Program-made: the position numbers and the translations under genes | Assembly (NCBI RefSeq): GCF_013200955.2 | Contig: NZ_CP053697.2 | Location: 3,906,001 to 3,970,000 of the forward strand | DNA from: Pseudomonas campi | GTDB taxonomy: Bacteria > Pseudomonadota > Gammaproteobacteria > Pseudomonadales > Pseudomonadaceae | Direction of reading: 5' to 3' | Length of the DNA: 64,000 nucleotides | In this document: positions 20,671-29,973 of the stretch, one piece after another | Layout: each line of letters starts with the position of its first letter | Numbering within the stretch: the stretch's first letter is position 1 | The notes under the pieces: model-generated | Databases searched by the model: none | Told to the model about the DNA's origin: nothing | What the model saw: the letters and a program-made list of their open reading frames with translations, nothing else

Positions 20671-21774
20671 TTATTGATCAAGTTGTGCCACCAGAGCGCT
20701 GTAATCAGCACTCAGCGTGGCATCCAACACTTCACGCGGAAATTCATCGGTCACGGTGGCATCACCCATGCGGCGCAACAACACCAGGCGCAGACGGCCA
20801 TCGAGAACCTTCTTGTCTACCGCCATGTGTTCGAGGAAGTGCTCGGGCGTCATCTCAGCCGGCGGCACCACCGGCAGACCGGCCTTGATCAGCAGCCGCA
20901 ACGCGCGATCTCGCTCATCAGAGGATATCCACCCCAAGCGCGTAGACATCTCGAGCGCCATTGCAGTTCCAGCGCCAACCGCTTCGCCATGTAGCCAGAC
21001 GCCATAGCCCATATGGGTTTCTATGGCATGGCCAAATGTATGGCCGAGATTAAGGATCGCACGCAGCCCGGACTCACGCTCATCCGCCCCGACAACCCGC
21101 GCCTTGGCGGCACAGGAGCGTTCGATTGCCTCGATAAGCGCCTGGCCATCGAGAGCGCGCAGCGCATCGATGTGCTGCTCAAGCCAGGCGAGAAAGTCTT
21201 CATCGCAAATCAGGCCGTACTTAATCACTTCAGCCAGGCCGGCGGACAACTCGCGCGCAGGCAGGGTTGCCAGCACCGTGGTATCAATAATCACCGCCTG
21301 AGGCTGATAGAAAGCCCCTACCATGTTCTTGCCCAACGGATGATTGATCCCGGTTTTGCCGCCAACCGACGAGTCGACCTGGGACAGCAGCGTGGTCGGC
21401 ACCTGAATGAAGTCCACCCCACGCTGGTAACAGGCTGCAGCGAAGCCCGCCATATCACCAATCACACCGCCGCCCAGGGCGATCACAGTAGTACGGCGAT
21501 CATGTCGAGCCTGCAACAGGCCGTTGAAAATCAGCTGAAGGGTTTCCCAGGTTTTGAAAGCCTCGCCATCGGGCAACACGATCGCCGTCAGTTCACAGCC
21601 AGACAAGCTGGCCTCAAGCTGCTTCAAATAGAGAGGGGCAACGGTTTCATTGGTGACAATGGCCACCTGGCGACCCGCCAGATGCGCCTTGAACAGGTCG
21701 GCACGAGCCAGCAAACCTGCCCCTATGTAGATGGGATAACTGCGCTCACCTAGATCGACTGTAAGAGTCCGCAT
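20671..21774 (-). CDS. aroB: 3-dehydroquinate synthase
   Basis: 367 residues, standard for AroB. The enzyme is NAD- and divalent-metal-dependent and cyclises DAHP to 3-dehydroquinate in the shikimate pathway. Visible motifs: ALGGGVIGDMAGFAA (NAD binding), QVPTTLLSQVDSSVGGKTGIN, and the metal ligands in LSAGLAEVIKYG and LNLGHTFGHAIE. It is 50 bases downstream of aroK and 10 bases before the DamX-like gene, in one minus-strand run with pilMNOPQ. Confidence 0.97.
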   Translation of the reverse strand: MRTLTVDLGERSYPIYIGAGLLARADLFKAHLAGRQVAIVTNETVAPLYLKQLEASLSGCELTAIVLPDGEAFKTWETLQLIFNGLLQARHDRRTTVIALGGGVIGDMAGFAAACYQRGVDFIQVPTTLLSQVDSSVGGKTGINHPLGKNMVGAFYQPQAVIIDTTVLATLPARELSAGLAEVIKYGLICDEDFLAWLEQHIDALRALDGQALIEAIERSCAAKARVVGADERESGLRAILNLGHTFGHAIETHMGYGVWLHGEAVGAGTAMALEMSTRLGWISSDERDRALRLLIKAGLPVVPPAEMTPEHFLEHMAVDKKVLDGRLRLVLLRRMGDATVTDEFPREVLDATLSADYSALVAQLDQ

Positions 21775-21824
21775 GACGCCCCCGTTATGAAAGGGCCCTA
21801 GGATAGCGCAGTTAGGTCCGTCCT

Positions 21825-22343
21825 TTAATGGGGAGCAAGTGCATCGAGTCGGTCGATGATCTCCTGAACCACCATGCGTGGCGGGCGCTCATCGGTCTCG
21901 ACAATCACATCAGCGATTTCGCGGTACAGCGGGTCGCGAATCTCCATCAGACTACCGAGCACTTTAGCGGGATCTGAATTGCGCAAAAGCGGACGGTTTC
22001 GATCACGGGAAGTGCGATCCAACTGCTGCTCAACTGACGCATGCAGATAGACAACACGACCACCGGAACTGAGAGCCTGACGATTCTCCGGCCGCAACAC
22101 CACACCGCCACCCGTCGCGATCACTGCACCAGAAAGCTCGCAAAGCTCCGCGATCATCGACTGCTCGCGCTCGCGAAAGCCTTGCTCGCCCTCCACATCA
22201 AAGATCCAAGGAATATCGGCACCGGTACGTTGCTCGATTTCCTTGTCTGAATCTTTGAACTGCAGCTTCAATTCTTTCGCCAACAATCGCCCGATGGTGC
22301 TTTTACCAGCCCCCATCGGGCCAACCAGTATCAAATTCCGCAC
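21825..22343 (-). CDS. aroK: shikimate kinase
   Basis: 172 residues. The P-loop GPMGAGKST is at 8-16, shikimate-binding Asp is in KDSDKEIE, and ATGGGVVL is the GGG motif (about 77-84); RDRNRPLL belongs to the LID. It phosphorylates shikimate at O-3. It starts 5 bases after the pilQ stop, keeping the pilMNOPQ-aroK-aroB order common in gammaproteobacteria. Confidence 0.97.
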   Translation of the reverse strand: MRNLILVGPMGAGKSTIGRLLAKELKLQFKDSDKEIEQRTGADIPWIFDVEGEQGFREREQSMIAELCELSGAVIATGGGVVLRPENRQALSSGGRVVYLHASVEQQLDRTSRDRNRPLLRNSDPAKVLGSLMEIRDPLYREIADVIVETDERPPRMVVQEIIDRLDALAPH

Positions 22344-22347
22344 AGCA

Positions 22348-24405
22348 TCACGGGCTCACTGCAATGGCTTGATTGTTCATGATACGCGGAGTGAGGAACA
22401 CCAGCAGTTCAGACTTGGAGTCCTGAACCACATCGCGACGGAACAGGCGGCCGATGTAAGGCATATCGCCCAGCAGCGGCACCTTGTCGACAGCCGTGGA
22501 CTGCGTATTGCTGAAAATACCGCCGATCACGATGGTCTCACCATCGCTTACCAGTACCTTGGCATTCACTTCGTTGGTCAGGATGGATGGCGTGCCATTC
22601 ACCTGATTGGAGAAGTCTGCCGCATCCTTGTTGACCTTCACTTCGATGATCACCCGGTTATCCGGGGTAATCTGCGGGGTGACTTCCAAGGACAAGTTGG
22701 CTTCAGCGAAAGCCGTAGTCGCAGCACCGCTGGAGGAGGCTTCCGGGTACGGAATTTTCGCACCCTTGAGGATCTTGGCGGTCTCTTTATCGGAGGTAAC
22801 GACTTTCGGCTGGGAAATGACTTCACCGTTACCGGTCTTTTCCATGGCCGACAGCTCAAGATCCAGCAAGGTGTTATCGGTGATGAAGCCCAGGTTCAGC
22901 CCAGCAGTACGACCCGCTGCACCAAGATCGACAAAGTTACCGGCCTGAAACTCAAGCGGATCTGTGCCTTTCTCGACACTATTGGTACCACCTGCTACCC
23001 AATTGTTATCTCCAAGGCCCACACCACGCCACTCGACACCCAGCTCTTTGTTAAAATCCACATTGGCCTCAACGATGCGAGCCTCGATCATCACCTGACG
23101 CACCGGAATATCGAGCTGAGTCACGATCCGACGCAGTTCGTCTATGCGCTCCTGAGTCAAATAAGCAATGAGGCTGTTGGTTCGATCATCGAAAATGATC
23201 TTGCCACGCATGTCTTTATCCAGAGAGCCTTGCTCGCCCGCATCTTCGAACAGCTTGGCGATATCGGAAGCCTTGGCATAGTTCAACTGAACAACTTCCC
23301 GACGCAGCGGAGCAAGTTCAGCTAGCTGCTGCTTGGCTTCAAGCTCCTGACGCTCCCGTGCCGCAATCTCATCGGCAGGAGCCACCAGCAGCACATTGCC
23401 CACCTTGCGTTTGTCGAGGCCACGAGTCTTCAGTACCAGATCCAGCGCCTGATCCCACGGCACATTCTGCAGACGCAGAGTGATGTTGCCCTGCACCGTG
23501 TCGCTAGCCACCAGATTGAGATCGGTGAAATCGGCAATCAGCTGCAGAACCGAACGAACATCAATATCCTGAAAATTCAGCGACAACTTCTCGCCGGAGT
23601 AGGCAAAACGTTCAGCCTTACGCTTCTCGACATCATCCTGAGTTAGCGGCTTGATACTGATGGTCAGCTTGTTATCCGCCTGGAAAACTAGGTAATCATA
23701 GAAGCCTGTAGGCTCCACAGTTACGGTGGCGCCATCGCCCTTGGCCACTGCATTAACGAACTGAACAGGGGTGGCGAAATCCTTCACATCCAAGCGGGCA
23801 CGCAGCGCTTCCGGCAGCTGGGTTTTGGCGAAGTCCAAACGAATTTTTCCACCCTGCTCCTGAATGTCAGGGCTCACAGTCGGATCGGACAAATCGATAA
23901 CAACATTCCCCTCTCCCATTTCGCCGCGCTGGAAGTCAATGCCCTTGATTGCACGACCGACGGGGGCATATGCCTGCACAGACTGGGGAACCGCGCTTGA
24001 AGCACTTTGCGCGGCACTTACATTCGCAGTATCACCAACCACCACGTAGAGATTCTTGCCATCGGCACGGGTGCTGTATGGGACGAGAGTAGAAAGATTG
24101 ATAATCAGGCGAGTACGATCTTTTGCCTCGACCACTGTCACGCTACGCGCATTGCCCACACCGAGTTCACGATTCTTCGTACCCAGCTTATTGGCCACAC
24201 CTGGCATATCCAGTGCAATTCGAGCAGGTTGTTCAATGGTGTAGCCACGCGGGGCGGCAACAGGCTCGTCGAATGTGAGTTTCAGCTCGACCTTGTCACC
24301 AGGTAGCGAAGCTACATCTAGAGCTTCTAGGTTTGCAGCCAGCAATGCAGGCGCAAACATGGCAACAAAAAGCGAAATGCCAAGACGAGATAAAGAGCTA
24401 TTCAT
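22348..24405 (-). CDS. pilQ: type IV pilus secretin
   Basis: 685 residues with a cleavable signal peptide (MNSSLSRLGISLFVAMFAPALLAA). Two AMIN domains (LKLTFDEP near 38; VIDLSDPTV mid-region) bind peptidoglycan. N0/N1 domains follow, with LSLNFQDIDVRSVLQLIADF, and then the secretin domain with VPLLGDMPYIGRLFR near the C-terminus. It forms the outer-membrane channel for the pilus. ATG at 24405 is chosen because it gives the proper signal peptide; earlier in-frame starts at 24444 and 24504 add a charged leader and the latter runs into pilP. Last gene of the pilMNOPQ operon. Confidence 0.95.
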   Translation of the reverse strand: MNSSLSRLGISLFVAMFAPALLAANLEALDVASLPGDKVELKLTFDEPVAAPRGYTIEQPARIALDMPGVANKLGTKNRELGVGNARSVTVVEAKDRTRLIINLSTLVPYSTRADGKNLYVVVGDTANVSAAQSASSAVPQSVQAYAPVGRAIKGIDFQRGEMGEGNVVIDLSDPTVSPDIQEQGGKIRLDFAKTQLPEALRARLDVKDFATPVQFVNAVAKGDGATVTVEPTGFYDYLVFQADNKLTISIKPLTQDDVEKRKAERFAYSGEKLSLNFQDIDVRSVLQLIADFTDLNLVASDTVQGNITLRLQNVPWDQALDLVLKTRGLDKRKVGNVLLVAPADEIAARERQELEAKQQLAELAPLRREVVQLNYAKASDIAKLFEDAGEQGSLDKDMRGKIIFDDRTNSLIAYLTQERIDELRRIVTQLDIPVRQVMIEARIVEANVDFNKELGVEWRGVGLGDNNWVAGGTNSVEKGTDPLEFQAGNFVDLGAAGRTAGLNLGFITDNTLLDLELSAMEKTGNGEVISQPKVVTSDKETAKILKGAKIPYPEASSSGAATTAFAEANLSLEVTPQITPDNRVIIEVKVNKDAADFSNQVNGTPSILTNEVNAKVLVSDGETIVIGGIFSNTQSTAVDKVPLLGDMPYIGRLFRRDVVQDSKSELLVFLTPRIMNNQAIAVSP

Positions 24406-24458
24406 CAGCCTGTTCCATTCTGCAGATCTATAATTGTTTTTCATGATTGACCCCGCCA

Positions 24459-24986
24459 TTAAGAGCGCTCTTTGAGAGTTAGACTGCGAGGACGCTCGAG
24501 CCATCCACCCTCACCATCGGGAACAATTTCAGTCACATCCACTTTTGCCTCGTCAATCAGGGTCACTCGACCGTGATTGCGCCCAAGATAGTCACCAACC
24601 TTTACTCGATGCACGCCACCCGCACCGCGAACCAGCGCATAGGTGGCGCCATCATTGGCCAAGGTTCCGACCATCTCGAAAGTTTCAATATTGAAGCCTT
24701 CTAGGAACTGACGAACGCGAGCCTCATCCGGCTTGATGTCCTTAGAGCCCTTTTGCTGCATAGCAAGATCAATTTTTATCGGCGGCTGGAACGGACTCCG
24801 GAGCGCAGCCGCACCATAAGTAAAAGCCTCATAGGGCTGAAACTTTGGCAAAGGCTCAATGGAGCCTTTAGGGCGAGCACGTTCCTGATCCATAAACGTT
24901 TGCAGGTCAGAAAAATCATTACCGCCCATGCAACCAGACAGAGTAAAAGTCACTAAACCGCTAAAGAACAAACGAACCGCAGTCAT
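24459..24986 (-). CDS. pilP: type IV pilus inner-membrane lipoprotein
   Basis: 175 residues. The lipobox is LSGC with Cys19, so the mature protein is lipid-anchored. The C-terminal beta domain (VRGAGGVHRVKVGDYLGRNHGRVTLI) is the part that docks on the PilQ periplasmic domain. With PilN and PilO it makes the alignment complex that links the pilus motor to the secretin. It overlaps pilO by four bases. Confidence 0.95.
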   Translation of the reverse strand: MTAVRLFFSGLVTFTLSGCMGGNDFSDLQTFMDQERARPKGSIEPLPKFQPYEAFTYGAAALRSPFQPPIKIDLAMQQKGSKDIKPDEARVRQFLEGFNIETFEMVGTLANDGATYALVRGAGGVHRVKVGDYLGRNHGRVTLIDEAKVDVTEIVPDGEGGWLERPRSLTLKERS

Positions 24987-25606
24987 TTCTTCAGCTCCTG
25001 GTCGTTGTATCGATAGGTTTTCGCAAGAACACTCATACTCAACCGCGAAACACTATCCGCCTCAGCTGGTTTAATCTCGAAATCGTGCAGCGTCACAATT
25101 CGCGGCAGACTGGCAACACCACTGACAAATGTAGCCAGATCGTGATAACTGCCAACAACCGATATTTGAATTGGGAGCTCGATATAAAACTGCTGGATTA
25201 CTTCCGGCTGAAGCTTGATCTCTTCGAACTCCAAGCCACTGCCCAAACCAGTCCTAGTAATGTCCTCAAGCAAACCCGGCACTTCAGTGTCACTGGGCAG
25301 CTGCCGTAGCAACGCACCAAATGACTCCTCCATTTCCTTCATCTGAACTTTGTAAGCATCCAAATTAGCGGCTTGAAAGGCCTTGCTGGAGAATTGCTGC
25401 TTCAGCGTTCCCTCTTCGGCACGTTTGACATCTAACTGCCCCTGCAAATCCTGCAGGTAAAAATAGTAACCAAACGCAACCGCACCAATCAGCAGAAATA
25501 TGCAGGCTATCCCCTTAAGCGCAACAGGCCAGGAGCCAACATTGTTAAAATCAAGATCAGACAGATCGACCTTACGCAAGGACTCCAGAGACTCAGAAAG
25601 GCTCAT
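24983..25606 (-). CDS. pilO: type IV pilus alignment protein
   Basis: 207 residues: a short cytoplasmic segment, one membrane helix (about 30-52, IACIFLLIGAVAFGYYFYL), a coiled coil (about 55-95) and a periplasmic ferredoxin-like domain. It dimerises with PilN and binds PilP. The start overlaps the pilN stop (TAATG), so translation is probably coupled. Confidence 0.95.
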   Translation of the reverse strand: MSLSESLESLRKVDLSDLDFNNVGSWPVALKGIACIFLLIGAVAFGYYFYLQDLQGQLDVKRAEEGTLKQQFSSKAFQAANLDAYKVQMKEMEESFGALLRQLPSDTEVPGLLEDITRTGLGSGLEFEEIKLQPEVIQQFYIELPIQISVVGSYHDLATFVSGVASLPRIVTLHDFEIKPAEADSVSRLSMSVLAKTYRYNDQELKK

Positions 25607-26229
25607 TACTTTTTACCTCCTGCTTTGCCCTGTGTCTTTTTCTTGCCGCCCGTCTCGATAACAGCCTCTTCCTTAGCCTCTTCACCCGGCCGAGTCTGTT
25701 TGACAGTGAGTTTGAATACGTTGGCCTGATCGACCGCCCCAGCGGTAATTGCCTTGACCTCGGTCAGATTCGGCTCTTTAAGCCAATCCGAAGAGTCTAG
25801 GTTACGCATAAGGTTGGATACGCGGTTATTCGACTCTGCAGCGCCGGTTATGGCGATCGACTTACCAGTCATTTTCAGATTGGTGAAGAAAACCCCATCC
25901 GGCAGAGTCCGCACGAACTGGTCGAAAACTCGACCTATGATCGGACGATTACCCTGCAGATCCTGGATAATTTTCATCCGCTCCAGCAATTGCTCACGAC
26001 GAGTCTTCAGCTCGCTGATTTCTTTGATTCGAGCATCGAGCACAGCAATTTCCTTGCGCACAAACTCGTTACGCGCAGTCTGCTGCTCAATGGCCGAGTT
26101 CAAATATTGACCGGCGAGAAATACCACGCCCGCCGAAACCACAAGCACACCACCAAGAGCCACCAGAAAACGCTGTTTGCGCTCTTCTCGCAGCTGTTCG
26201 CGCCAGGGAAGAAGGTTGATCCGTGCCAT
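25606..26229 (-). CDS. pilN: type IV pilus alignment protein
   Basis: 207 residues. The N-terminal cytoplasmic motif ARINLLPWREQLREERKQRF is the conserved peptide that inserts into PilM. One membrane helix (about 22-43) is followed by a coiled coil and a periplasmic domain. The C-terminus is unusually Lys/Glu/Gly-rich (TGGKKKTQGKAGGKK). It overlaps pilM by ATGA. Confidence 0.95.
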   Translation of the reverse strand: MARINLLPWREQLREERKQRFLVALGGVLVVSAGVVFLAGQYLNSAIEQQTARNEFVRKEIAVLDARIKEISELKTRREQLLERMKIIQDLQGNRPIIGRVFDQFVRTLPDGVFFTNLKMTGKSIAITGAAESNNRVSNLMRNLDSSDWLKEPNLTEVKAITAGAVDQANVFKLTVKQTRPGEEAKEEAVIETGGKKKTQGKAGGKK

Positions 26230-27293
26230 CAGTCAAAACTCCTCATCGCCAGACCACAGGCAATCATCAAGGACGGTGCGTCACTTGCCAGCGCACCCGC
26301 ATTGACCTTGCCCCCCAGCGCCATATCGGCAAATGGGTTGGCAACCTGGGTAGGAGTACCGATCTTTTGCTGAATCAGTCGATCAAGATCTGGGATAGAT
26401 GCCGTCCCGCCTGCAAGCAGGATGTAGTCGACATCATTGAACTGCCCGGCAGCGAAAAAGAACTGCAGCGAACGAGAAACCTGCTGCACTACAGCCTCCT
26501 TGAATGGCTGCAGCACTTCACTGTCGTAGTCATCCGGCAGGCCACCCTGCTTCTTGGCCAGGCCAGCCTCTTCTACCGACAGCCCGTAGCGCCGCTGAAT
26601 TTCTTCAGTCAACTGACGACCACCAAACATCTGCTCACGGGTGTAGATGGTGCGTCCGTTGTGCAGAACACTCAGCGTTGTCATGGTCGCGCCGATATCG
26701 ACTACTGCAACCGTCAGCTCGTCATGACCACTGCCCAACTGAGCGGCAAGCAAACCGTAGGCACGTTCAAGCGCATAGGCCTCGACATCGACGACCTTGG
26801 CAGTAAGCCCCGACAAAGCCAGGGCTGCCTCACGAACTTCGACGTTCTCTTTCCGGCAAGCCGCCAGCAGCACTTCGACGCGTTCGGGGTTACGCGCAGA
26901 AGCACCCTGAACCTCGAAGTCGATGGCAACCTCTTCCAGCGGATAGGGGATGTATTGGTCTGCTTCGATCTTCAGCTGATTTTCCAGCTCGTCATCGTTG
27001 AGACCGGACTCCATCTCGATCGTCTTGGTGATCACCGCAGAGCCGGCAACGGCAACGGCAACCGAACGCACACCGGTCTTGGCCTTGGCCAGCACCCGTG
27101 AAAGCGCCTGCCCGACACCTTCCAGTTCGGCAATGTTCTTTTCGACGACAGCATTTGGGGGGAGCGGCTCGACAGCGTAGGCCTCTACTTTGTAGCGGCT
27201 TCCTGAGCGACTCAATTCGAGGAGCTTGACCGAGGTCGAACTGATGTCGATCCCCAGAAGCGTGTTCGCTTTCTTATTGAAGAGCCCTAGCAC
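26229..27293 (-). CDS. pilM: type IV pilus assembly actin-like ATPase
   Basis: 354 residues with the FtsA/actin fold: phosphate-1 GIDISSTSVKLLEL (14-27), phosphate-2 VVDIGATMTTL and the adenosine motif ILLAGGTASIPDL near 300. It binds the PilN N-terminal peptide on the cytoplasmic face. The start is GTG at 27293 with AGGA upstream, which fits family N-termini (MLGLFNKKANTLLGID). First gene of the pilus operon, transcribed divergently from ponA. Confidence 0.95.
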   Translation of the reverse strand: MLGLFNKKANTLLGIDISSTSVKLLELSRSGSRYKVEAYAVEPLPPNAVVEKNIAELEGVGQALSRVLAKAKTGVRSVAVAVAGSAVITKTIEMESGLNDDELENQLKIEADQYIPYPLEEVAIDFEVQGASARNPERVEVLLAACRKENVEVREAALALSGLTAKVVDVEAYALERAYGLLAAQLGSGHDELTVAVVDIGATMTTLSVLHNGRTIYTREQMFGGRQLTEEIQRRYGLSVEEAGLAKKQGGLPDDYDSEVLQPFKEAVVQQVSRSLQFFFAAGQFNDVDYILLAGGTASIPDLDRLIQQKIGTPTQVANPFADMALGGKVNAGALASDAPSLMIACGLAMRSFD

Positions 27294-27359
27294 GACCGAT
27301 TTCCTATCTGCATCCGAGACTTACGGACTATTTATGTTTTTCCACATTAAATAGCAGTC

Positions 27360-27405
27360 TTGACAGAAGCGCAAATGGCTACCCTGCAAAAAAACCGCTT
27401 ATAAT
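27360..27405 (+). promoter_or_regulatory. probable ponA promoter region (divergent from pilM)
   Basis: The AT-rich 184-base pilM-ponA gap holds a perfect TATAAT at 27400-27405, 72 bases before the ponA start. TTGACA at 27360-27365 is too far away (34-bp spacer) to pair with it, so the -10 probably works with a weak -35 near 27377 or belongs to a separate start site. The pilM promoter must also lie here, but I could not fix it. Confidence 0.4.
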
Positions 27406-27477
27406 GTGAACAGTTTTCCTCTTTTAGCACCAACCAGCGCTTAACCCATTCTTTTATCTGGAAATCCAAGAGCCCTA

Positions 27478-29889
27478 ATGCGTCTGCTGAAGTTTTTCTG
27501 GTGGTCTTGCGTCGCCGTTTTTTGTGGGCTAACGCTCAGTTTCAGCGGCGCCTTCCTCTATCTTAGCCCCGGCCTGCCATCCGTCGAGTCACTGCGCAGC
27601 ATCCAGCTACAGATTCCCCTCCGAGTCTATAGCAGCGATAACAAGCTGATTGCCGAGTTCGGCGAGATGCGCCGCTCGCCTATCCGCTTCGAGGACATCC
27701 CGCAGGATTTCATCCATGCGCTGCTGGCTGCCGAAGACGACAATTTCGCCAATCATTATGGCGTCGACTTCACCAGCCTGATGCGCGCTGCCACTCAGTT
27801 ATTGTCGAGCGGACACATCCAGACTGGTGGCAGTACCATCACCATGCAGGTGGCGAAGAACTTCTTCCTCACCAACGAAAGAAGCTTTTCGCGCAAGATC
27901 AGCGAAATCCTCCTGGCGCTTCAGATAGAGCGAGAGCTGAGCAAGAACGAGATTTTCGAGCTCTACGTCAACAAGATTTATCTGGGCAACCGCGCCTACG
28001 GCATCGAGGCCGCCGCCCAGGTCTACTATGGCAAGTCGATCCGCGAAACCAGCCTAGCCCAGATGGCCATGATTGCAGGCTTGCCCAAGGCTCCGTCGCG
28101 CTACAACCCACTGATCAATCCCGAGCGCAGCATGGAGCGGCGCGACTGGATTCTCGGCCGTATGCTCAAGCTCGGCGCCATTGATCAGGCCCGCCATGAC
28201 TCCGCCGTCGCGGAGCCTGTTGCTGTGCGGCACCATGTCCAGCCGCCAGAACTGAACGCGCCCTATATTGCTGAAATGGCCCGCGCAGAAATGGTCGGCC
28301 GCTATGGCAGTGATGCCTATACCGAAGGCTTCCGCGTCACCACCACCGCACCCGCAGCACTGCAAGAGGCCGCCAACCAGTCCCTGCATGACGGCCTGAT
28401 CAGCTATGACCAGCGCCATGGCTACCGAGGTCCGGAAACCCGTCTACCCGGCCTGACCCGCGAGGCGTGGCTTCAGGAACTGAGCAAGCACAAAAGCATT
28501 GGCGGTCTGGAGCCGGTGATCGTTAGCCAGGTCGAGAAGAGTGGCATTCTGGTGCTCGACCGCAGCGGCCAGGAATCCCCTGTCGCCTGGGATAGCATGA
28601 AATGGGCACGCCAATTCCTCAACACCAACAGCCTGGGGCCACGCCCGCAGCAGCCAGCCGACGTGGTACAGATCGGCGACTTGGTGCGCGTCGAGCGCGA
28701 AGCCAAAGACAACAATCTGCTGTTCCGCCAGATTCCGGCCGCACAGAGCGCACTGGTCTCCCTCGACCCACAGAACGGCGCCATCCGCGCCCTAGTCGGC
28801 GGTTTCTCCTTCGAGCAGAGCAATTACAACCGCGCCGCCCAGGCCAAGCGCCAACCTGGATCCAGCTTCAAACCCTTCATCTATAGCGCCGCCCTCGACA
28901 GCGGCTTCACCGCCGCCAGCCTGGTCAACGATGCCCCCATCGTGTTCCAGGAAGCCGGCATGGATGAGGCCTGGCGCCCGAAGAACGACAACAACACCTT
29001 CCTCGGCCCGATCCGCCTGCGCGAGGCTTTGTACAAGTCGCGCAACCTGGTATCGATTCGCCTGCTGCAGACCATCGGTATCGACTACACCCTCAACTAC
29101 ATCAGCAACTTCGGCTTCAATAAGCAGGACTTGCCACGCAACCTGTCGCTGGCGCTCGGTACTGCCAACCTTACCCCGCTGGAAATCGCTACCGGCTGGA
29201 CGGCTTTTGCCAATGGTGGCTACAAGATCCAGCCCTACCTGATCGAACGCATCGACAGCCGCGACGGCAAGGCATTGTTTGTCGCCAACCCGCCGCGCAC
29301 GGCGATCAGTGCAAACAACCTGGAAGAGCAGAACGCTGTCGCGCTGTCGCAGGATCCCAACGCCGACATTGTCAAACCGGTAATTGCCGAACAGATCGTC
29401 GACGAGCGCACTGCCTACATCCTCACCAACATGCTGCAGGACGTGATCAAGCGCGGCACCGGCCGCCGCGCGCTGGCTATGGGACGTGGCGACCTGGCGG
29501 GCAAGACCGGCACCACCAACGAGTCCAAGGACAGCTGGTTCTCCGGCTATAACGCTGACTATGTCACCACTGTCTGGTCCGGTTTCGACCAGCCGGAGAG
29601 CCTCGGCCGCCATGAATACGGCGGCACCGTGGCGCTGCCGATCTGGATGAGCTACATGAGCGCAGCCCTCAAGGACAAACCGGAGCACTTGCCACCCGAG
29701 CCGGCTGGCCTGCTGACCCTGCGCATCGACCCAATGAGTGGCCGTGCCGCCTCACCCGGTGCGCCCGACGCCTACTTCGAGCTATTCAAGAGTGAAGACT
29801 CGCCGCCACCCACCAGCGAGCTGGATGGCCTGGCCATCCCCGGCAGCCCACTGCCGGCAGACGAAGCGGCGCCGATCGATCTGTTCTAA
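27478..29889 (+). CDS. ponA: penicillin-binding protein 1A (bifunctional peptidoglycan synthase)
   Basis: 803 residues. An N-terminal membrane anchor (about 7-29) precedes the glycosyltransferase domain (LLAAEDDNFANHYGVD with catalytic Glu, then GGSTITMQVAKNF and RKISEILLALQIE). The transpeptidase domain has SxxK in PGSSFKPF, SxN in YKSRNLV and KTGTTNESKD. It polymerises and cross-links peptidoglycan in the periplasm. An OB-like insert lies between the domains. ATG at 27478. A strong terminator follows at 29930. Confidence 0.96.
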   Translation: MRLLKFFWWSCVAVFCGLTLSFSGAFLYLSPGLPSVESLRSIQLQIPLRVYSSDNKLIAEFGEMRRSPIRFEDIPQDFIHALLAAEDDNFANHYGVDFTSLMRAATQLLSSGHIQTGGSTITMQVAKNFFLTNERSFSRKISEILLALQIERELSKNEIFELYVNKIYLGNRAYGIEAAAQVYYGKSIRETSLAQMAMIAGLPKAPSRYNPLINPERSMERRDWILGRMLKLGAIDQARHDSAVAEPVAVRHHVQPPELNAPYIAEMARAEMVGRYGSDAYTEGFRVTTTAPAALQEAANQSLHDGLISYDQRHGYRGPETRLPGLTREAWLQELSKHKSIGGLEPVIVSQVEKSGILVLDRSGQESPVAWDSMKWARQFLNTNSLGPRPQQPADVVQIGDLVRVEREAKDNNLLFRQIPAAQSALVSLDPQNGAIRALVGGFSFEQSNYNRAAQAKRQPGSSFKPFIYSAALDSGFTAASLVNDAPIVFQEAGMDEAWRPKNDNNTFLGPIRLREALYKSRNLVSIRLLQTIGIDYTLNYISNFGFNKQDLPRNLSLALGTANLTPLEIATGWTAFANGGYKIQPYLIERIDSRDGKALFVANPPRTAISANNLEEQNAVALSQDPNADIVKPVIAEQIVDERTAYILTNMLQDVIKRGTGRRALAMGRGDLAGKTGTTNESKDSWFSGYNADYVTTVWSGFDQPESLGRHEYGGTVALPIWMSYMSAALKDKPEHLPPEPAGLLTLRIDPMSGRAASPGAPDAYFELFKSEDSPPPTSELDGLAIPGSPLPADEAAPIDLF

Positions 29890-29929
29890 GCACTCACCAT
29901 ACTGAGCACCACAAACCGAACCGACGCCC

Positions 29930-29963
29930 AATAAAAAGCCCCGCAATCGCGGGGCTTTTTATT
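29930..29963. terminator. bidirectional terminator between ponA and maeB
   Basis: AATAAAAAGCCCCGC, loop AATC, GCGGGGCTTTTTATT: a 15-bp perfect stem with A and T runs, placed between two convergent genes. Confidence 0.9.
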
Positions 29964-29973
29964 GGCTGAAGAA

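Noticed and set aside
27360..27405. TTGACA and TATAAT as a single ponA promoter
   Set aside because: The spacer is 34 bp, twice the usable length. The two perfect hexamers are kept only as separate hints.
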